This document shows, one piece after another, positions 16,533 through 25,191 of a stretch of DNA of 38,214 nucleotides; position 1 is the first letter of the stretch, and the number at the start of each line of letters is the position of its first letter. The stretch comes from a bacterium (GTDB lineage Bacteria; Zixibacteria; MSB-5A5; GN15; FEB-12), in assembly GCA_029211095.1 (NCBI GenBank), contig JARGFS010000013.1, positions 1-38,214 of the forward strand, written 5' to 3'. Made by a program: the position numbers and the translations under genes. The notes below the pieces were generated by a model. That model worked only from the letters and a program-made list of their open reading frames with translations, was not told the origin of the DNA and made no database searches.

Positions 16533-17621
16533 ATGGGCTTCACCGACTCGGGCAACAGACTCAATTTGGATGTTTTTGCTGTCGAAAAAACCGGCAATAC
16601 GAGAGTATCAACTTCTTCCAACGTGGCAGAAGAGCCAAGATTCCCTTTTTCTGACTACACCAATTTTCTGTCCGAACTGTTCAAATGGCAGGATCAACCC
16701 GGAGCGAGAATAATTGCGGCCGGTCCGGTGCGGCCGGACGTTGAGATTGCGGCGGACCGAGCCGAGATAGAACTTAATGAGATAAGCTCTGAGTCGCCGT
16801 TCACGGTTAACATCTCCCAACTGCTAAAAGAACTTCAGGCCGGTTCCGGAATCTTTTTCCTGGCCAATCCGAATCGCGTGACGGGGGCCAACGTCTCATT
16901 GGAAGAGATAGAGGAGATGGTTGCAGCCGCCCGCGGCGGTTTGTGCATAATCGATGAATTCTATTGCGATGGACAGGCGGCCACAGCCCTAAACCTGGCC
17001 CGGCAGACAAATAACCTGTTGGTTCTTCGTCCGGTCGAATCTCCTGTTGGCGGCAGGTCTAATCAACTCGGCCTTGCCGCCGGCAGTTTTGAGACGATAG
17101 AGCAGTTGGGCCGATTCATGAGCAACCACCAGATAAGCGGTTCTCAGCAGCAGATAATGACGGCCGGTCAGTCTGATGAATCAACGATGCGTACCCGGTC
17201 AGATCTGGTTCATTCCGAGTCAATTCGCATCAGCACCACTCTATCAGGAATAGGGATACAGTGTCGTTTAACTCCGGCCGACTTCCTGCTTATTCGAGTT
17301 GCTCAACCAACCCAGGTGGCCAACGCCTTGACGACAGCGGGAGTGGCCATTGAAAACCTGAGCGGTTACCCCGGTCTGGACCAATACCTTCGATATGAAA
17401 TCAAATCCGTTCGGGTCAGTGAAAGATTACTGAATGGATTTGATCGAATGCCGTCTGATCTCTACCGGATTGGGGCAATTGACCCTCGTCCCATAAAGCT
17501 CAGACGTGGTGCCGAATCTGCTCAAACGCACGCAAAGGAGAGACCGGCCGGAAGATTCAGAGGGAAACCGGTTCGGAAGACAACAGGGGCAAAGACAATC
17601 AAGACGAGCACGACGAACTGA
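16533..17621 (+). CDS. HisC-like pseudo-aminotransferase in the polysaccharide operon
   Basis: A 362-residue protein. The ATG at 16533 is preferred to that at 16509 because AAAGGA lies six bases before it. Parts match histidinol-phosphate aminotransferase-type fold I enzymes: FFLANPNRVTG (~110-118; family NPNNPTG), CIIDEFY (~138-144; VDEAY) and ENLSGYPGLDQYLRYEI near residues 320-340 (DLSGYPGL-LR). Where relatives have R-S-F-S-K-A, it reads RPVESP, so the PLP lysine is Ser170, and the phosphate-binding Arg after it is also lost. The N-terminal domain is shortened. It is therefore probably not an aminotransferase. A basic tail of about 40 residues follows. Its stop overlaps the sugar transferase start (TGATG). 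The role is unknown; a regulatory or structural role in polysaccharide synthesis is a guess. Confidence 0.68.
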   Translation: MGFTDSGNRLNLDVFAVEKTGNTRVSTSSNVAEEPRFPFSDYTNFLSELFKWQDQPGARIIAAGPVRPDVEIAADRAEIELNEISSESPFTVNISQLLKELQAGSGIFFLANPNRVTGANVSLEEIEEMVAAARGGLCIIDEFYCDGQAATALNLARQTNNLLVLRPVESPVGGRSNQLGLAAGSFETIEQLGRFMSNHQISGSQQQIMTAGQSDESTMRTRSDLVHSESIRISTTLSGIGIQCRLTPADFLLIRVAQPTQVANALTTAGVAIENLSGYPGLDQYLRYEIKSVRVSERLLNGFDRMPSDLYRIGAIDPRPIKLRRGAESAQTHAKERPAGRFRGKPVRKTTGAKTIKTSTTN

Positions 17622-19168
17622 TGAAACTGGTCAATCGCATAGCTTCGCAGCAAGCTGATCGGGACACTCAGATTCTCCGCGATTCTTACGGCACAGAGAA
17701 AATTCCGGCCAGCTGCGGGGAGAACGGCAAAGAAAGGCTGTCTCGAGAGCAAGCGAATACTGGCTGGAGGTATCGGCTAAGAAGCTTCCTTATTTTTGTG
17801 GCCGGGCCGGTCAGTTCATTACTGCTGGCAGTCTCTCTTATGGCGATAGCCATCCAGTCCCAACAACTGGAGCTGTCCGCAGGGATTGAACTACTTTCAA
17901 TTCTCGTTTTCACCCGGCTCGGTTTTGTATTGCTTCGTCCGGACCGACCGGTACTCAAGACACCAATCATGCACCGGAAGATGAGTCAGGTTGCTGCCGA
18001 AGAATCAATACAGTTCCTGATTCTGGTGACCGCCTGCTGGCTACTGGAGGCGGGCATTCCGCGACTGGCGGCGGTAGCATTCCTTACTGTAAATTTAACG
18101 GCCCAGATGATGCTGTTACAAGTCACCAAGAGCTTACTTAGCCGGGTCCGCTTCACAGGCGAAAATCAGCCGAGTCACAGGTCCAGGAACCGGGCCATAA
18201 TTGTGGGGACCGGAGAGCGCGCCAAAGAGGTTGCCGACCTCATTCTTGATTGTCCGGAGATGGACACTACTCTGACAGGATTTCTGGACTATGGCCCGCG
18301 CCGACTCTGGAGTTACCGGGATCGGCCAATCGTTGGTCACCCTGATGATCTTGAGAGGTTTGCATCCGAAGAGCACCTTGACACGGTGATTCTGGCTGTC
18401 GATCTGGAAGAGATGCAGCAAACCCACGCTCTTTTTGCGACCGCCGAAAAAATGGGAGTGCCTGTCTGTTTCATGCCGGACATCTACCGGGGAACGATCA
18501 GCCGGGCCAGAACTGCCCATCTCAATGGGTTTCCGGCGATAATTTATCGGGCCGTTCCGGAAGGGAAGCTTTCCCAATTGATCAAGAGTTTTATCGATCG
18601 TCTGGGCGCTCTGGTTGGAATAATTCTTGCAGCTCCTCTAATGTTTGCTGCCGCCATGGCCATTAAAGTCGACAGCCGGGGACCTATCCTGTTCAAGCAG
18701 CGGCGCTCCGGACTCAACGGACGAGTATTTGGCTTCCTGAAATTCCGCACCATGTGCATCGATGCCGAACAGCAGAAATCACAACTGGCTGACCTCAACG
18801 AAATGTCCGGTCCGGTCTTCAAAATCAGGCAGGACCCAAGAATCACCAGAGTTGGTCGGTTTCTCCGGAAGTACTCCATAGATGAATTGCCGCAACTGTT
18901 CAATGTTCTTCGGGGGGAGATGTCCCTGGTCGGACCTCGTCCGCCGCTACCGCGAGAAGTTGCCCAGTATGAACCGTGGCAAAGGCGCAAGCTATCGGTA
19001 AAGCCGGGTGTGACCTGCCTGTGGCAGGTGAACGGCCGGAATCAGATAGATTTTGAAGATTGGATGCGTCTTGACCTGGAGTATATAGATAACTGGTCAC
19101 TGCTGTTGGATGCCAGAATACTGGCCCGGACTCTGCCAGCCGTTCTAAAAGGGGATGGCGCCTCATAA
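17621..19168 (+). CDS. Polyprenyl-phosphate sugar phosphotransferase (WbaP/WcaJ-like)
   Basis: A 515-residue membrane enzyme that starts exopolysaccharide repeat synthesis by moving a sugar-1-phosphate from a nucleotide sugar to undecaprenyl phosphate. N-terminal transmembrane segments lie between residues ~55 and 170. A CoA-binding-like Rossmann domain follows (RNRAIIVGTGERAKEVADLI, ~188). Then come a membrane hairpin (GALVGIILAAPLMFAAAMAI) and the catalytic domain: GPILFKQRRSG (~350), FLKFRTM, RKYSIDELPQLFNVL, SLVGPRPPLPREV and KPGVTCLWQVNGRN. The sugar cannot be told. The start overlaps the HisC-like gene by one base, so the two are translationally coupled. Confidence 0.93.
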   Translation: MKLVNRIASQQADRDTQILRDSYGTEKIPASCGENGKERLSREQANTGWRYRLRSFLIFVAGPVSSLLLAVSLMAIAIQSQQLELSAGIELLSILVFTRLGFVLLRPDRPVLKTPIMHRKMSQVAAEESIQFLILVTACWLLEAGIPRLAAVAFLTVNLTAQMMLLQVTKSLLSRVRFTGENQPSHRSRNRAIIVGTGERAKEVADLILDCPEMDTTLTGFLDYGPRRLWSYRDRPIVGHPDDLERFASEEHLDTVILAVDLEEMQQTHALFATAEKMGVPVCFMPDIYRGTISRARTAHLNGFPAIIYRAVPEGKLSQLIKSFIDRLGALVGIILAAPLMFAAAMAIKVDSRGPILFKQRRSGLNGRVFGFLKFRTMCIDAEQQKSQLADLNEMSGPVFKIRQDPRITRVGRFLRKYSIDELPQLFNVLRGEMSLVGPRPPLPREVAQYEPWQRRKLSVKPGVTCLWQVNGRNQIDFEDWMRLDLEYIDNWSLLLDARILARTLPAVLKGDGAS

Positions 19169-19187
19169 GGTGCAAGAGGCGTATCAA

Positions 19188-20645
19188 ATGATGAACTCCC
19201 GATTATTCAGATCAGCAGTTTGTGCGTTCTGGCTTGTATTGGCAGTCTCGGTTGCGGCCGAAGTGATTCCACTGGGCTCAGAGCAATCAGACTTTGCTCA
19301 TCAACGAATCGATTTTTTGTCCAACTACGCTGGTGAGCAGAGGGACTATCAGCTTGGGCCGTATGAAATCAACTGGCTCGACTCTGACCTGGGAAAGTTC
19401 AAGAGGCTGAGTCTGCCGGACGAGAATCAGGTCGTGACTTTTTTGTCGCTGCAGGAACTGCTCAACGCGGAGCGGGACCATCGCACCGCCTATCTGGAGA
19501 GTTTCCGCGGCGGCTTTGCCACAACTCCGCATCCTGATCTCTATATCTTTGCCGATTTCAGCCTCAGCGAAAGTAAGGCCAATGATCCGGAGTACCGGGG
19601 AAAGAAATGGCGCGGTCTGGCCGGAAGTGTGGAGAATGCCTTTCTTTCATATCGCTCCGGTCGCTTCCACCTGCTGGTTGGGAGGTATGCCTCTTTCTGG
19701 GGGGGATACCGATCTTTACTTTTCTCTCCCAATCTTCCACTCGATGGTTTTGGGTATCGTTATCATTGGGGAAAAATTACCCTGTCGTATCGACTGGCCC
19801 GGCTCAATTCTATTTTTTCCGAAGATGCTACCACCTTTCAGGAGAATCGATACCTGGCCGGGCATCGACTGGACTGGCGCTTGAATGACAAAGTGCGCCT
19901 TGGTCTGTTTGAGACGGTTCTGTTTGGCGGGGTGGGGAGGCAGGTTGAGTTTTTCTATCTTAACCCGATTGTCTCATTTCACGCAGCCCAGATGAATGAG
20001 AATAGTGATGATAATATTCTGATCGGGTTTGATTTCTCTTACGTTCCAACGCCGGGACAAAAACTGTATGGTCAACTTCTGGTCGATGATTTTCAGATTG
20101 AAAACAAGACGGATGGAGACCAGGAACCAGATCAGTACGGCCTCTTGCTGGGGATATTCTCGGGTAAATTACTGAGCGCCGCTGATCTCAGACTGGAATA
20201 TACAAGAGTTACCAACTGGACTTTTAACCAGCAAAAGCCACGCAACCGCTACCTGTTCAACTTGGCGCCGATAGGGAATCTGGCCGGTAATGATTTTGAT
20301 CAGTATCTGCTGGAGATTTCCCGATGGCTGAAACCAAGTTTACTGCTAACTCTTTCAATTAATCATCGTCGCCAGGGGGAAGGAAGGATTCATAACGACT
20401 GGACTTCCCCCTGGCTTCTCGCATCGGAGAGCTATTCAGAAGAATTCCCCAGCGGTCTGGTGGAGAAAAGCCTGAGTCTTTCGTTTAAGGCGAGCGGGTA
20501 TCTGAACCGGCAGCTTTTTTTTAGCTCCGAGATTGGCTGGCAGCATTTCCGGAACTTTGAGAACCAGCCCTCTCAGGAGCGTGATTTCCCATTTGTCACT
20601 TTGACGCTCTCATCCCTGTTTGATTTTGGTTTCTCAGTCGAGTAA
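19188..20645 (+). CDS. Wzi-like capsule assembly outer-membrane protein
   Basis: A 485-residue protein (start at the ATG at 19188, 8 bases after GAGG; an upstream in-frame ATG at 19155 lies inside the preceding gene). A signal peptide ends near SVAAE. The body is beta-rich with alternating aromatic residues. The segments LVGRYASFWGGYRSLLFSPN, AGHRLDWRLNDKVRLGLFE, EFFYLNPIVSFHAAQMNEN, LIGFDFSYVPTPGQKLYGQL and DDFQIE match the capsule-assembly Wzi family as I know it. It probably holds or guides the polysaccharide at the cell surface. It follows the sugar transferase by 19 bases and is likely the last gene of the sigma-54 operon. Confidence 0.78.
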   Translation: MMNSRLFRSAVCAFWLVLAVSVAAEVIPLGSEQSDFAHQRIDFLSNYAGEQRDYQLGPYEINWLDSDLGKFKRLSLPDENQVVTFLSLQELLNAERDHRTAYLESFRGGFATTPHPDLYIFADFSLSESKANDPEYRGKKWRGLAGSVENAFLSYRSGRFHLLVGRYASFWGGYRSLLFSPNLPLDGFGYRYHWGKITLSYRLARLNSIFSEDATTFQENRYLAGHRLDWRLNDKVRLGLFETVLFGGVGRQVEFFYLNPIVSFHAAQMNENSDDNILIGFDFSYVPTPGQKLYGQLLVDDFQIENKTDGDQEPDQYGLLLGIFSGKLLSAADLRLEYTRVTNWTFNQQKPRNRYLFNLAPIGNLAGNDFDQYLLEISRWLKPSLLLTLSINHRRQGEGRIHNDWTSPWLLASESYSEEFPSGLVEKSLSLSFKASGYLNRQLFFSSEIGWQHFRNFENQPSQERDFPFVTLTLSSLFDFGFSVE

Positions 20646-20763
20646 CCGCCAACAATTCCATATCTGCATTCGGTTTCGGCAGTTAGCTGCATAATCAGCC
20701 CCAAATCGTAGATTGCCGCCAGCGTTATATTGGTGTTAATCAATCAGTTATGTGTAATACAAA

Positions 20764-20791
20764 AAACCGGTGAACCGGTCTGCTTTTTGCA
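20764..20791 (+). other. Hairpin with T-rich end, or weak sigma-54-like site
   Basis: ACCGG-TGAA-CCGGT followed by CTGCTTTTTG could end the Wzi-like gene's transcript. The same bases include CGGTCTGCTTTTTGCA at 20776-20791, with GG and GC at exact sigma-54 spacing but a poor -24 half. The two readings cannot be separated by eye. Confidence 0.35.
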
Positions 20792-20846
20792 TTAACCAGT
20801 CCGGATGAAATAGTAAACTTAGCAAACTGTTCCGGAAAGGAGGCAC

Positions 20847-21494
20847 ATGACCAAGCGCCTATTACTTCTGACCCTGATTCTGACTCTGGTGGCCTGGGTT
20901 GTTGGCTGTGACAAGGAGACAACTACCACCAGTTCCGAATATCGAGAAATCATTGGACAGGGAGCAGACACGGTTTTCCTCTCTGATACCGTTTTGATTG
21001 ATAATCCGAATGGGACCACCGTCTATGATACCACCATTCTCCATGACACAATTTCATTTTCAGATACGGTCATGGTTTATGATACTGTTATCCAGACAGT
21101 TACGCAGGTAGACACGGTCATCAGCCAGACTAACGGCCCCACGGTGCAAGCTGCCTTTTTGGCTATGCAGGCATACACTGATATTGTTGTGATTGAGGAT
21201 ATTACCGCCACGGTCGGTCTGACCGATGGCTGGGTTTTCTACTTGTCAGCCTACATGTCTTATGTTGATAGTCCCGGAACCGGGGTTTATGATCTGGCCG
21301 GATATATTGATTTCTGGGCCCCCGATTTTTCTGATTTCTATGCCTATGAATATGGCTGGCGGATGACCTATATCTCAGGTGATCCGGGGGACCCTAATAA
21401 CTGGCAGGTGGGGGAGATACCGGGAGCTTCGCCAATAGGCAAACCGGGTCTTAATCGGATCGAAAAAAATGATATTCGTGAGGCACTCAGATAG
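20847..21494 (+). CDS. Lipoprotein with DTV repeats
   Basis: A 215-residue lipoprotein (signal to lipobox V-V-G-C, residue 21) of unknown function. A strong AAAGGAGG site precedes the ATG. After the Cys there is a low-complexity stretch with repeats of an x-D-T-V/I-x unit (ADTVFLSDTVLID, YDTTILHDTISFSDTVMVYD, TQVDTVI), perhaps a beta-rich stalk. The C-terminal ~100 residues, rich in aromatics and Asp (YIDFWAPDFSDFYAYEYGW), look like a small folded domain I do not recognise. A terminator follows at 21537. It is likely surface or periplasmic. Confidence 0.7.
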   Translation: MTKRLLLLTLILTLVAWVVGCDKETTTTSSEYREIIGQGADTVFLSDTVLIDNPNGTTVYDTTILHDTISFSDTVMVYDTVIQTVTQVDTVISQTNGPTVQAAFLAMQAYTDIVVIEDITATVGLTDGWVFYLSAYMSYVDSPGTGVYDLAGYIDFWAPDFSDFYAYEYGWRMTYISGDPGDPNNWQVGEIPGASPIGKPGLNRIEKNDIREALR

Positions 21495-21536
21495 ACAATG
21501 AGTGTATAAGAGTCAGAAATTACAAACCATGACTTG

Positions 21537-21568
21537 AAGCGTCCGCCGTTTTGGCGGGCGCTTTTTTT
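21537..21568 (+). terminator. Rho-independent terminator after the DTV lipoprotein gene
   Basis: AAGCGTCCGCC (21537-21547), a short T-rich loop, GGCGGGCGCTT (21553-21563), then T residues to 21568. One mismatch in an 11-bp stem. Its place shows that the next gene starts after it, not at the upstream in-frame ATG at 21534. Confidence 0.92.
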
Positions 21569-21674
21569 GTCCGTTTCCTTATTAATCAAAGAACTGATAA
21601 CTCTGCGGATCATTTTGCCGCGGACTCCGTTATACAGATATGATGAAATACAAAATTCTATCCCGGAGACCAAG

Positions 21675-23810
21675 ATGAAGAAAAGGCTGCTTCTGGCGCT
21701 GATTCTATCTTTTCCAATGAATTCATGCAATGGTGACCCAAAAAAAGAACAGGCTGATAACATGTCGGTAGATACAGAGCATAAACACACTAATCATCTG
21801 ATAGATGAAAACTCCCCCTATCTGCTTTCGCATGCCCATAATCCGGTCAACTGGTATCCCTGGGGGGAAGAGGCGCTTGCAAAGGCGAAGGCAGAAGACA
21901 AGCCGATCTTTCTTTCAATCGGCTATGCCGCCTGCCACTGGTGCCATGTAATGGAGCGGGAGTCGTTTGAAAATGAAGAGATCGCGGCTCTGATGAACGA
22001 AAGTTTTGTTTCCATAAAAGTGGACCGGGAACAGCGCCCCGATCTGGATGAGATTTACATGACGTTCACCCAGGCTATAACCGGGCACGGGGGCTGGCCG
22101 ATGTCTGTTTTTCTTACGCCGGAGCTTAAGCCGTTCTATGCCGGGACCTACTTTCCACCGGAAGATCAGTATGGTCGACCCGGATTCAAAAGCCTGCTCA
22201 GTCAGATTCAGCAGGCTTACGCAAGCGATAAGTCCGGGATAATGGAAGCGGCCAAAAAAATGTTTGTGGAGGTCAGCAGCCGAGTCAATAGTGTCAGTGG
22301 CAGCGCAAGTCTGGATAGAAAGGTGATTGGGCGCGGAGCCGAATCGCTAATGCGCGGATTTGATCACACCTATGGCGGCTTTGGACAGGCGCCAAAATTC
22401 CCGCACACCATGGAACTCTCTCTGTTTCTTCGGTATTACAAAGCTGAAAATGATCCGAGGTTTTTGCAGGCCACCGAGCAAGCTCTCAAAGGGATGGCCT
22501 ACGGCGGTATATATGATCATCTCGGCGGAGGATTCGCGCGCTACTCAACCGATGAACGCTGGCTGGTGCCGCATTTTGAGAAGATGATTTATGACAATGC
22601 CCTCTTGGTGCGGACGTATGCCGAAGCATTCCAGATTACCGGCAACGAACTCTACCGAACCACAATCCGGGAGACGCTCGATTTTATGCTCCGGGAGCTG
22701 CACCATTCCAACGGGGGATTCTATTCCGCTTTAGATGCCGACAGCGAAGGGGAGGAAGGAAAATTCTACGTTTGGTCTCAGGAGGAGATAGAGGCTGTGC
22801 TGGGAAAGCAGGAGGCGGCTGCTTTTATCAGATATTATAATGTCTCATCTACGGGGAATTTTGAAGGGTACAACATTCTGCATTTAACCTCAGCTTCCGA
22901 CCAGGTGCGCCAGGAAGCAGGGGATGGTTTTGACAACTATATCGCCGAGTCAAAACGGAAACTGTTTGAAGCGCGGTCAAAGCGTGTCCGACCACTGACC
23001 GATGACAAGATTCTTACTTCGTGGAACGGCCTGGCCTTAACAGCCCTTTGCCGGGGTTATCAGATAACGGGTGACGACAAATATCTGGAAGCGGCTCGCA
23101 AGAACGCATCTTTTGTCTCGGAAACGATGTTTGAAAATAACCGGCTCACGCATTCCTACCGCGAAGGTCGTCGGTCCGAAGGAGAGTTTCTGGAAGACTA
23201 CGGGTATTATCTATACGGCGTGCTGGACCTTTTTGAATCTGACGGGAACAAGGCCTGGCTTGATTTTGCCGTGACGCTGGCCGACCGGGCCGTTGTGCTG
23301 TTTGCCGATGATGACGGAAAACTGTATCTTCGCCCGGACGGAGAGACAGATTTGATTTATCGACCCAAAGAGCAAACCGATGGCGCCCTGCCAAATTCGA
23401 GTTCATATCTGATTCACAGTCTCTTGCGACTCAATCGAATCACAGAAAATCCTGACTACCTTGAGACTGGCCAAAAATTCCTGAGAGCCCTGTCCGGAAC
23501 TATTAATCAGTATCCTTCGGGGATGACTTCGGCACTCTTTGCCCTGGACTATCATCTGGGGGACAAGCTTGAAATTGTCATCATTGGTTCAGGTCCGGAG
23601 AAGCAGGAAATGCTCAATGAGATTTATCGTCGCTATTTGCCAACAAAGATGGTGGCGTTGAGTGACAGCGGCGATGAGTCGGTGTCCCCTCTTTTCAAGG
23701 GACGCAAGGCCAAGAGCGGCGAGGTTGTGGCTTATGTCTGTGTGAACTCTGCCTGTCAATTACCGGTTAATAATGTCCGGGAGCTAAAAGTGCAATTGAG
23801 CAGGCTATAG
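21675..23810 (+). CDS. DUF255 thioredoxin-fold/glycosidase-like protein (YyaL/SPATA20 family), lipoprotein form
   Basis: A 711-residue protein. The ATG at 21675 has GGAG six bases upstream and opens a short signal with a possible lipobox (F-P-M-N-S-C). Residues ~42-200 are the thioredoxin-like DUF255 domain: [33 protein letters not shown], and the dithiol motif CHWCHVM at Cys87/Cys90, then [20 protein letters not shown]. The remainder is the (alpha/alpha)6 barrel typical of the family ([49 protein letters not shown]-type). Family members are widespread from bacteria to human SPATA20, with no settled reaction. A secreted copy is less usual than a cytosolic one. Confidence 0.88.
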   Translation: MKKRLLLALILSFPMNSCNGDPKKEQADNMSVDTEHKHTNHLIDENSPYLLSHAHNPVNWYPWGEEALAKAKAEDKPIFLSIGYAACHWCHVMERESFENEEIAALMNESFVSIKVDREQRPDLDEIYMTFTQAITGHGGWPMSVFLTPELKPFYAGTYFPPEDQYGRPGFKSLLSQIQQAYASDKSGIMEAAKKMFVEVSSRVNSVSGSASLDRKVIGRGAESLMRGFDHTYGGFGQAPKFPHTMELSLFLRYYKAENDPRFLQATEQALKGMAYGGIYDHLGGGFARYSTDERWLVPHFEKMIYDNALLVRTYAEAFQITGNELYRTTIRETLDFMLRELHHSNGGFYSALDADSEGEEGKFYVWSQEEIEAVLGKQEAAAFIRYYNVSSTGNFEGYNILHLTSASDQVRQEAGDGFDNYIAESKRKLFEARSKRVRPLTDDKILTSWNGLALTALCRGYQITGDDKYLEAARKNASFVSETMFENNRLTHSYREGRRSEGEFLEDYGYYLYGVLDLFESDGNKAWLDFAVTLADRAVVLFADDDGKLYLRPDGETDLIYRPKEQTDGALPNSSSYLIHSLLRLNRITENPDYLETGQKFLRALSGTINQYPSGMTSALFALDYHLGDKLEIVIIGSGPEKQEMLNEIYRRYLPTKMVALSDSGDESVSPLFKGRKAKSGEVVAYVCVNSACQLPVNNVRELKVQLSRL

Positions 23811-23886
23811 AGCGCTTGCGTTCGAGCGGAGCCGGACTTTATCTTAGCGGCAAAATGAAGAACTCAATTACGGGTAGGAGTGATAA

Positions 23887-24306
23887 GTGGGTAGTTTTGA
23901 TGCAAAAATGAAATGGACCGGGGGATTTAAGTTTGAAGGCATTACCGCCTTTGGTCACAAGATAGTAACTGACGGTGCCAAAAAAGCGGGCGGAGAAGAA
24001 GCAGGCTACAAGCCAACGGAACTACTGTTGTATGGGATTGCAGGCTGCACCGGAATTGATGTGGTACGGGTACTGGAAAAGATGCGCCAAAAAGTAACGT
24101 CTATCGATATCGAAATGACCGCACACCACAATGATGAATATCCCAAACCGATCCACACTATCGATATAAAGTACACTTTTGAAGGGGAAAATCTGGACCC
24201 GTCCAAAGTTGAACAGGCGATCAAGCTTTCCGAAGAAAAATACTGTATGGTCAGTCAGACTGTCCAGCAACCGGGCGAAGTTAAGACCAGTTTTGAGATA
24301 TTGTAG
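23887..24306 (+). CDS. OsmC-family peroxiredoxin-like protein
   Basis: A 139-residue protein starting at GTG, with TAGGAG six bases upstream. Residues Cys54 (in AGCTGIDVV) and Cys120 (in EEKYCMVSQ) are the two thiols that define OsmC/Ohr proteins, and GYKPTELLLYGIAGC is the family's central helix. Such proteins reduce organic hydroperoxides or handle persulfides. It sits with DUF302 and the TGA-containing small ORF in one direction, which suggests a redox or sulfur theme. Confidence 0.9.
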   Translation: MGSFDAKMKWTGGFKFEGITAFGHKIVTDGAKKAGGEEAGYKPTELLLYGIAGCTGIDVVRVLEKMRQKVTSIDIEMTAHHNDEYPKPIHTIDIKYTFEGENLDPSKVEQAIKLSEEKYCMVSQTVQQPGEVKTSFEIL

Positions 24307-24375
24307 AGCCGAACTTTTTTGAATCATTTAATTCCTACTGGCCTCTAATGTAGTAGTGAAAAGGAGAACGAAATT

Positions 24376-24780
24376 ATGAAAGATTTAGTCATGGAATCAC
24401 TGGGACACAAAGTAGAGTCAAACAAATCATTTGAGCAGATATGCGCCGATCTGGAAACAGCCACAACTGAGAACCAGTTTCGGCTGCTGGCCGTTCATGA
24501 TGTTCAGGAGACTCTGGCCGGAAAAGGGTTTGAGCGGGAGCCGCTGAAAATATTTGAACTGTGCAATGCCGGGTTTGCTCATCAGGCCTTGCAGAAACAT
24601 ATTGATGTTGCCATGTTTATGCCCTGCCGAATCACCATCTACCCCGTAGGGGATAAGACAGTGATGACGCTGGCCAAGCCGACTATGATTTCGCAGATGA
24701 TGCCGGGGATTGGTCTGGATGAACTGGCGCAGGATGTTGAGCAGCGGATGATTAAGATAATGGAGACAGCATCAAAGTAG
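24376..24780 (+). CDS. DUF302 family protein
   Basis: A 134-residue protein recognised by SFEQICADLETATTENQFRLL, VHDVQETLAGKGFE, FELCNAGFAHQAL and ALQKHIDVAMFMPCRITIYP, the DUF302 pattern, which includes FELCNP-like and MPCRI motifs with conserved cysteines. AAGGAG precedes the ATG. DUF302 proteins occur near sulfur and redox genes; their reaction is unknown. The next ORF begins eight bases after the stop, so a shared transcript is likely. Confidence 0.88.
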   Translation: MKDLVMESLGHKVESNKSFEQICADLETATTENQFRLLAVHDVQETLAGKGFEREPLKIFELCNAGFAHQALQKHIDVAMFMPCRITIYPVGDKTVMTLAKPTMISQMMPGIGLDELAQDVEQRMIKIMETASK

Positions 24781-24788
24781 GCAGGCCA

Positions 24789-24992
24789 ATGATCAAAAAC
24801 AGATCGATAAAAATTGCCAGCTATATGGTTCTCGGAGGAGTTGCGGGATTTGCTGTCTCATGGCTCTACGGGGCGCTGGGCTCCACTTGACAGATTATGT
24901 GCAATCCGTACATTACATCTGTGTACGGAGCAGTGACCGGTCTGGTTATGGCAATACCGAGTAAGAAGAGGAACGAAGATGCCACTGTTTGA
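24789..24992 (+). CDS. Candidate selenoprotein: small membrane protein (DUF6132-like) with in-frame TGA
   Basis: From the ATG at 24789 the frame codes 33 residues with a hydrophobic segment (YMVLGGVAGFAVSWLYGALG), meets TGA at 24888-24890, and continues another 33 codons to a true stop at 24990. The part after TGA, QIMCNPYITSVYGAVTGLVM, is what small DUF6132-type membrane proteins show after their conserved Cys (roughly G-x-C-x-I-x-x-N-P-x-x-S-x-x-Y-G-A). TGA therefore replaces a conserved cysteine, as selenocysteine does. A stable hairpin starts nine bases after it. The stop overlaps the FmdB gene by 14 bases, and the FmdB ribosome site lies inside this frame. A nonsense mutation is the main alternative. 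Family identification is from memory. Confidence 0.6.
24900..24932 (+). promoter_or_regulatory. Possible bacterial SECIS hairpin
   Basis: TGC-aa-TCCGTAC (24900-24911), an 11-base loop ATTACATCTGT, GTACGGA-GCA (24923-24932). Ten base pairs with a two-base bulge, and the loop begins 22 bases after the TGA, within the usual range for bacterial SECIS elements. The loop does not start with the G seen in the common consensus, so this is not a textbook match. Confidence 0.45.
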
Positions 24993-25191
24993 ATATATAT
25001 GCGCTGATTGCGGCAACGAGTTTGAAGAACTGGTCAGCAGTTCCGAGCAGATAATCAGCTGTCCCAAATGCAACTCGCATAGTGTGGAACGGAAGCTTTC
25101 TGTATTTGCAGCTTCGAGTTCCGGATCATCTTCGTCCATGCCCTTCGGCGCTCCCAGCGCCGGATCATGCGGTAGCGGCGGCTTTACATGA
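24979..25191 (+). CDS. FmdB-family zinc-ribbon protein
   Basis: A 70-residue protein with MPLFEYICADCGNEFEEL at the start and ISCPKCNSHSVERKLS in the middle, the two CxxC knuckles of the FmdB/CxxC_CXXC_SSSS family. A Ser/Gly-rich tail (SSSGSSSS to GSCGSGGFT) follows, also typical. AGAGG lies about eight bases before the ATG and within the preceding frame, which suggests coupling to the TGA-containing ORF. Its cellular role is unknown; it was first named as a putative regulator. Confidence 0.9.
   Translation: MPLFEYICADCGNEFEELVSSSEQIISCPKCNSHSVERKLSVFAASSSGSSSSMPFGAPSAGSCGSGGFT

Noticed and set aside
20776-20791. A third sigma-54 promoter before the DTV lipoprotein
   Set aside because: Only the GG/GC spacing fits; the -24 half is poor, and the bases also form the end of a likely hairpin, so it is left as an ambiguous site.
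21534-21674. Longer N-terminus of the DUF255 protein
   Set aside because: The extension would include the terminator at 21537-21568; the ATG at 21675 has a ribosome site and begins a signal sequence.
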